A stretch of 7,653 bases of DNA from Candidatus Saccharimonadota bacterium (GTDB lineage Bacteria; Patescibacteriota; Saccharimonadia; Saccharimonadales; JACDBH01), in NCBI GenBank assembly GCA_020428565.1, contig JAGQMT010000016.1, forward strand, positions 1-7,653, in the 5' to 3' direction. Positions within the stretch are counted from its first letter, which is position 1. Each line of letters begins with the position of its first letter. Below the pieces are notes generated by a model that worked only from the letters and a program-made list of their open reading frames with translations, was not told the origin of the DNA and made no database searches. Positions 6,434 through 7,653 of this stretch are shown in pieces. Both the position numbers and the translations under genes were made by a program.

Positions 6434-7653
6434 ATGAGCTCGATGAGTTTGTCCGAAGAATTGGCCTGGCGTGGTTTCGTCAATCAGACGACCTTCAAAG
6501 ATATTACCGCAATTGATAACCAATCCTTGAGCTTTTATTTTGGCGTTGATCCATCTGCTGATTCTATGACCATAGGCAATCTAGCTGCCGCAATGATGGT
6601 CAGACTCTTCATGCAACATGGACATAAGGCAACCTTGCTTATAGGTGGTGCCACAGGTTTAATCGGCGACCCTGATGGCAAAAAACAAGAACGCGATTTG
6701 AAGAGTATTGAAGAAGTTCAGGCAAATACGGCTAGCATTGTGGCCCAATACGATATCGTGTTTTCTGGTATGAATTTTGATGTTGTTAATAATTACGATT
6801 GGTTCAAAGATATTAGCTACCTTGATTTTTTGTATACCGTAGGTAAGCATGTGCCGATGAGTGCTATGGTCGGCAGAGAGTTCGTCCAGAGTCGTATCGC
6901 TGAGGGTGGTGCTGGTATTAGTTATGCGGAGTTTAGCTATTCGCTAATACAAGGTTATGACTTTTTGCATCTTTATAGGGAGAAGGGCGTTACTCTACAA
7001 GTCTCGGGTGCTGACCAATGGGGTAACAGTATTGCGGGTGTTGATTTAATCCGCAGAATTGAGGGCGCAGAAGCTCACGTTTGGACTGTACCACTAGTTG
7101 TAAACAAAACAACAGGTGTAAAATTTGGCAAGAGCGAAGATGGCGCTATTTGGCTGGATAGCTCCAAAACCAGTCCTTATAAGTTTTACCAATTTTGGCT
7201 CAATTGTGATGACGCAGGATCTATTGATTATCTCAAGGTATATACAACCCTGACAAGAGAACAAATCGAAGCCATAGAAGCAGAATTTCTAGCTAATCCA
7301 TCTGACAGATTGGCTCAAAAGACTTTGGCTTACGAAGTCACCAAGCTTATCCACGGCGAAGCTATCGCAAACGACCAAAAGCGTATCGCCGATATACTGT
7401 TTGGCACAAAAAACTACGCTGACCTAGATGCAGAATTGTTGCAATTATTGGAATCAGAATTACCGTTTACAGAAGCTAGACAGGGAGATAGCTATGTTGA
7501 TGTATTGGTAGCAACGGGATTAGCAACCAGCAAGCGACAAGCCAGGGAATTCATCATAAACGGCGCGGTGTGGAATGCGGACATTGCACAAATCGAACAA
7601 ACCGATCAAACATTAGATACTACCAAATCTTATAGTAATTACGTTATACTAAT
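6434..7653 (+). CDS. tyrS: tyrosine--tRNA ligase, nearly complete (3' end outside window)
   Basis: This cytoplasmic class I synthetase activates tyrosine with ATP and charges tRNA-Tyr. The frame runs open for 406 codons to the window edge, ending in YVIL, where TyrRS proteins normally have only about ten residues left. The Rossmann fold begins with YFGVDPSADSMTIGNL (35-50); the HIGH position (46-49) reads TIGN. Tyrosine-pocket residues Y169, Q173 and D176 are visible in SYSLIQGYDF (168-177), followed by SGADQWGN (191-198). The KMSKS-equivalent loop is KFGKS (230-234), the usual bacterial TyrRS form. The C-terminus is an S4-like RNA-binding domain (about 353-406) with SKRQAREFIINGAVW (366-380). 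The start is set by the AGGAG at 6424. The gene is divergent from the PBP gene and appears to have its own promoter. Confidence 0.96.
   Translation, partial: MSSMSLSEELAWRGFVNQTTFKDITAIDNQSLSFYFGVDPSADSMTIGNLAAAMMVRLFMQHGHKATLLIGGATGLIGDPDGKKQERDLKSIEEVQANTASIVAQYDIVFSGMNFDVVNNYDWFKDISYLDFLYTVGKHVPMSAMVGREFVQSRIAEGGAGISYAEFSYSLIQGYDFLHLYREKGVTLQVSGADQWGNSIAGVDLIRRIEGAEAHVWTVPLVVNKTTGVKFGKSEDGAIWLDSSKTSPYKFYQFWLNCDDAGSIDYLKVYTTLTREQIEAIEAEFLANPSDRLAQKTLAYEVTKLIHGEAIANDQKRIADILFGTKNYADLDAELLQLLESELPFTEARQGDSYVDVLVATGLATSKRQAREFIINGAVWNADIAQIEQTDQTLDTTKSYSNYVIL

Noticed and set aside
6659..6850. Minus-strand open frame opposite tyrS
   Set aside because: It is antisense to the conserved TyrRS core and looks like a shadow.
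1..7653. Recoded UGA (as in Gracilibacteria and Absconditabacteria)
   Set aside because: All five coding frames are read through without in-frame TGA and tryptophans fall on TGG, so the standard code fits.

Overview
The window is ordinary-looking bacterial chromosome at roughly 43% GC (estimated by eye). It holds five protein-coding genes, two of them cut by the window edges. In order: the 3' end of a ClpC-type AAA+ unfoldase gene (+), a membrane-anchored putative zinc metalloprotease with a coiled-coil tail (+), radA/sms (+), a bifunctional class A penicillin-binding protein on the opposite strand (-), and tyrS (+), which lacks only its last codons. No rRNA, tRNA, CRISPR array, insertion sequence or phage gene is visible.

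Organism: an inference, not a proof. A Gram-positive-type clpC next to radA, compact spacing, an uncharacterised one-TM HExxH protein, and a class A PBP with a very basic cytoplasmic tail and an Ig-like C-terminus together suggest Candidatus Saccharibacteria (TM7) or a related Patescibacteria lineage. The genetic code is standard here: tryptophans are TGG, no gene is interrupted by TGA, and the four visible stops are TAG, TAG, TAA and TAG. This argues against the UGA-recoding Gracilibacteria and Absconditabacteria.

Layout: positions 3-3189 form a co-directional block clpC > metalloprotease > radA, with gaps of 78 nt and 1 nt. It faces the PBP gene (3301-6297, -) across a short convergent spacer that carries a perfect 10-bp hairpin, probably a shared terminator. 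The PBP gene and tyrS (6434 to the end, +) diverge from a 136-nt spacer with candidate promoters on both strands. No gene-free stretch exceeds 300 nt.

Functionally, the left block combines protein quality control (ClpC), a probable extracytoplasmic peptidase and recombinational repair (RadA). The right part holds peptidoglycan synthesis (PBP) and tyrosine charging (TyrRS). I see no clear new multi-gene system. The least ordinary items are the metalloprotease inserted in a clpC-radA neighbourhood, the Ig-like and cysteine-paired C-terminus of the PBP, the altered HIGH motif of TyrRS, and an 11-bp-period direct repeat upstream of the metalloprotease.
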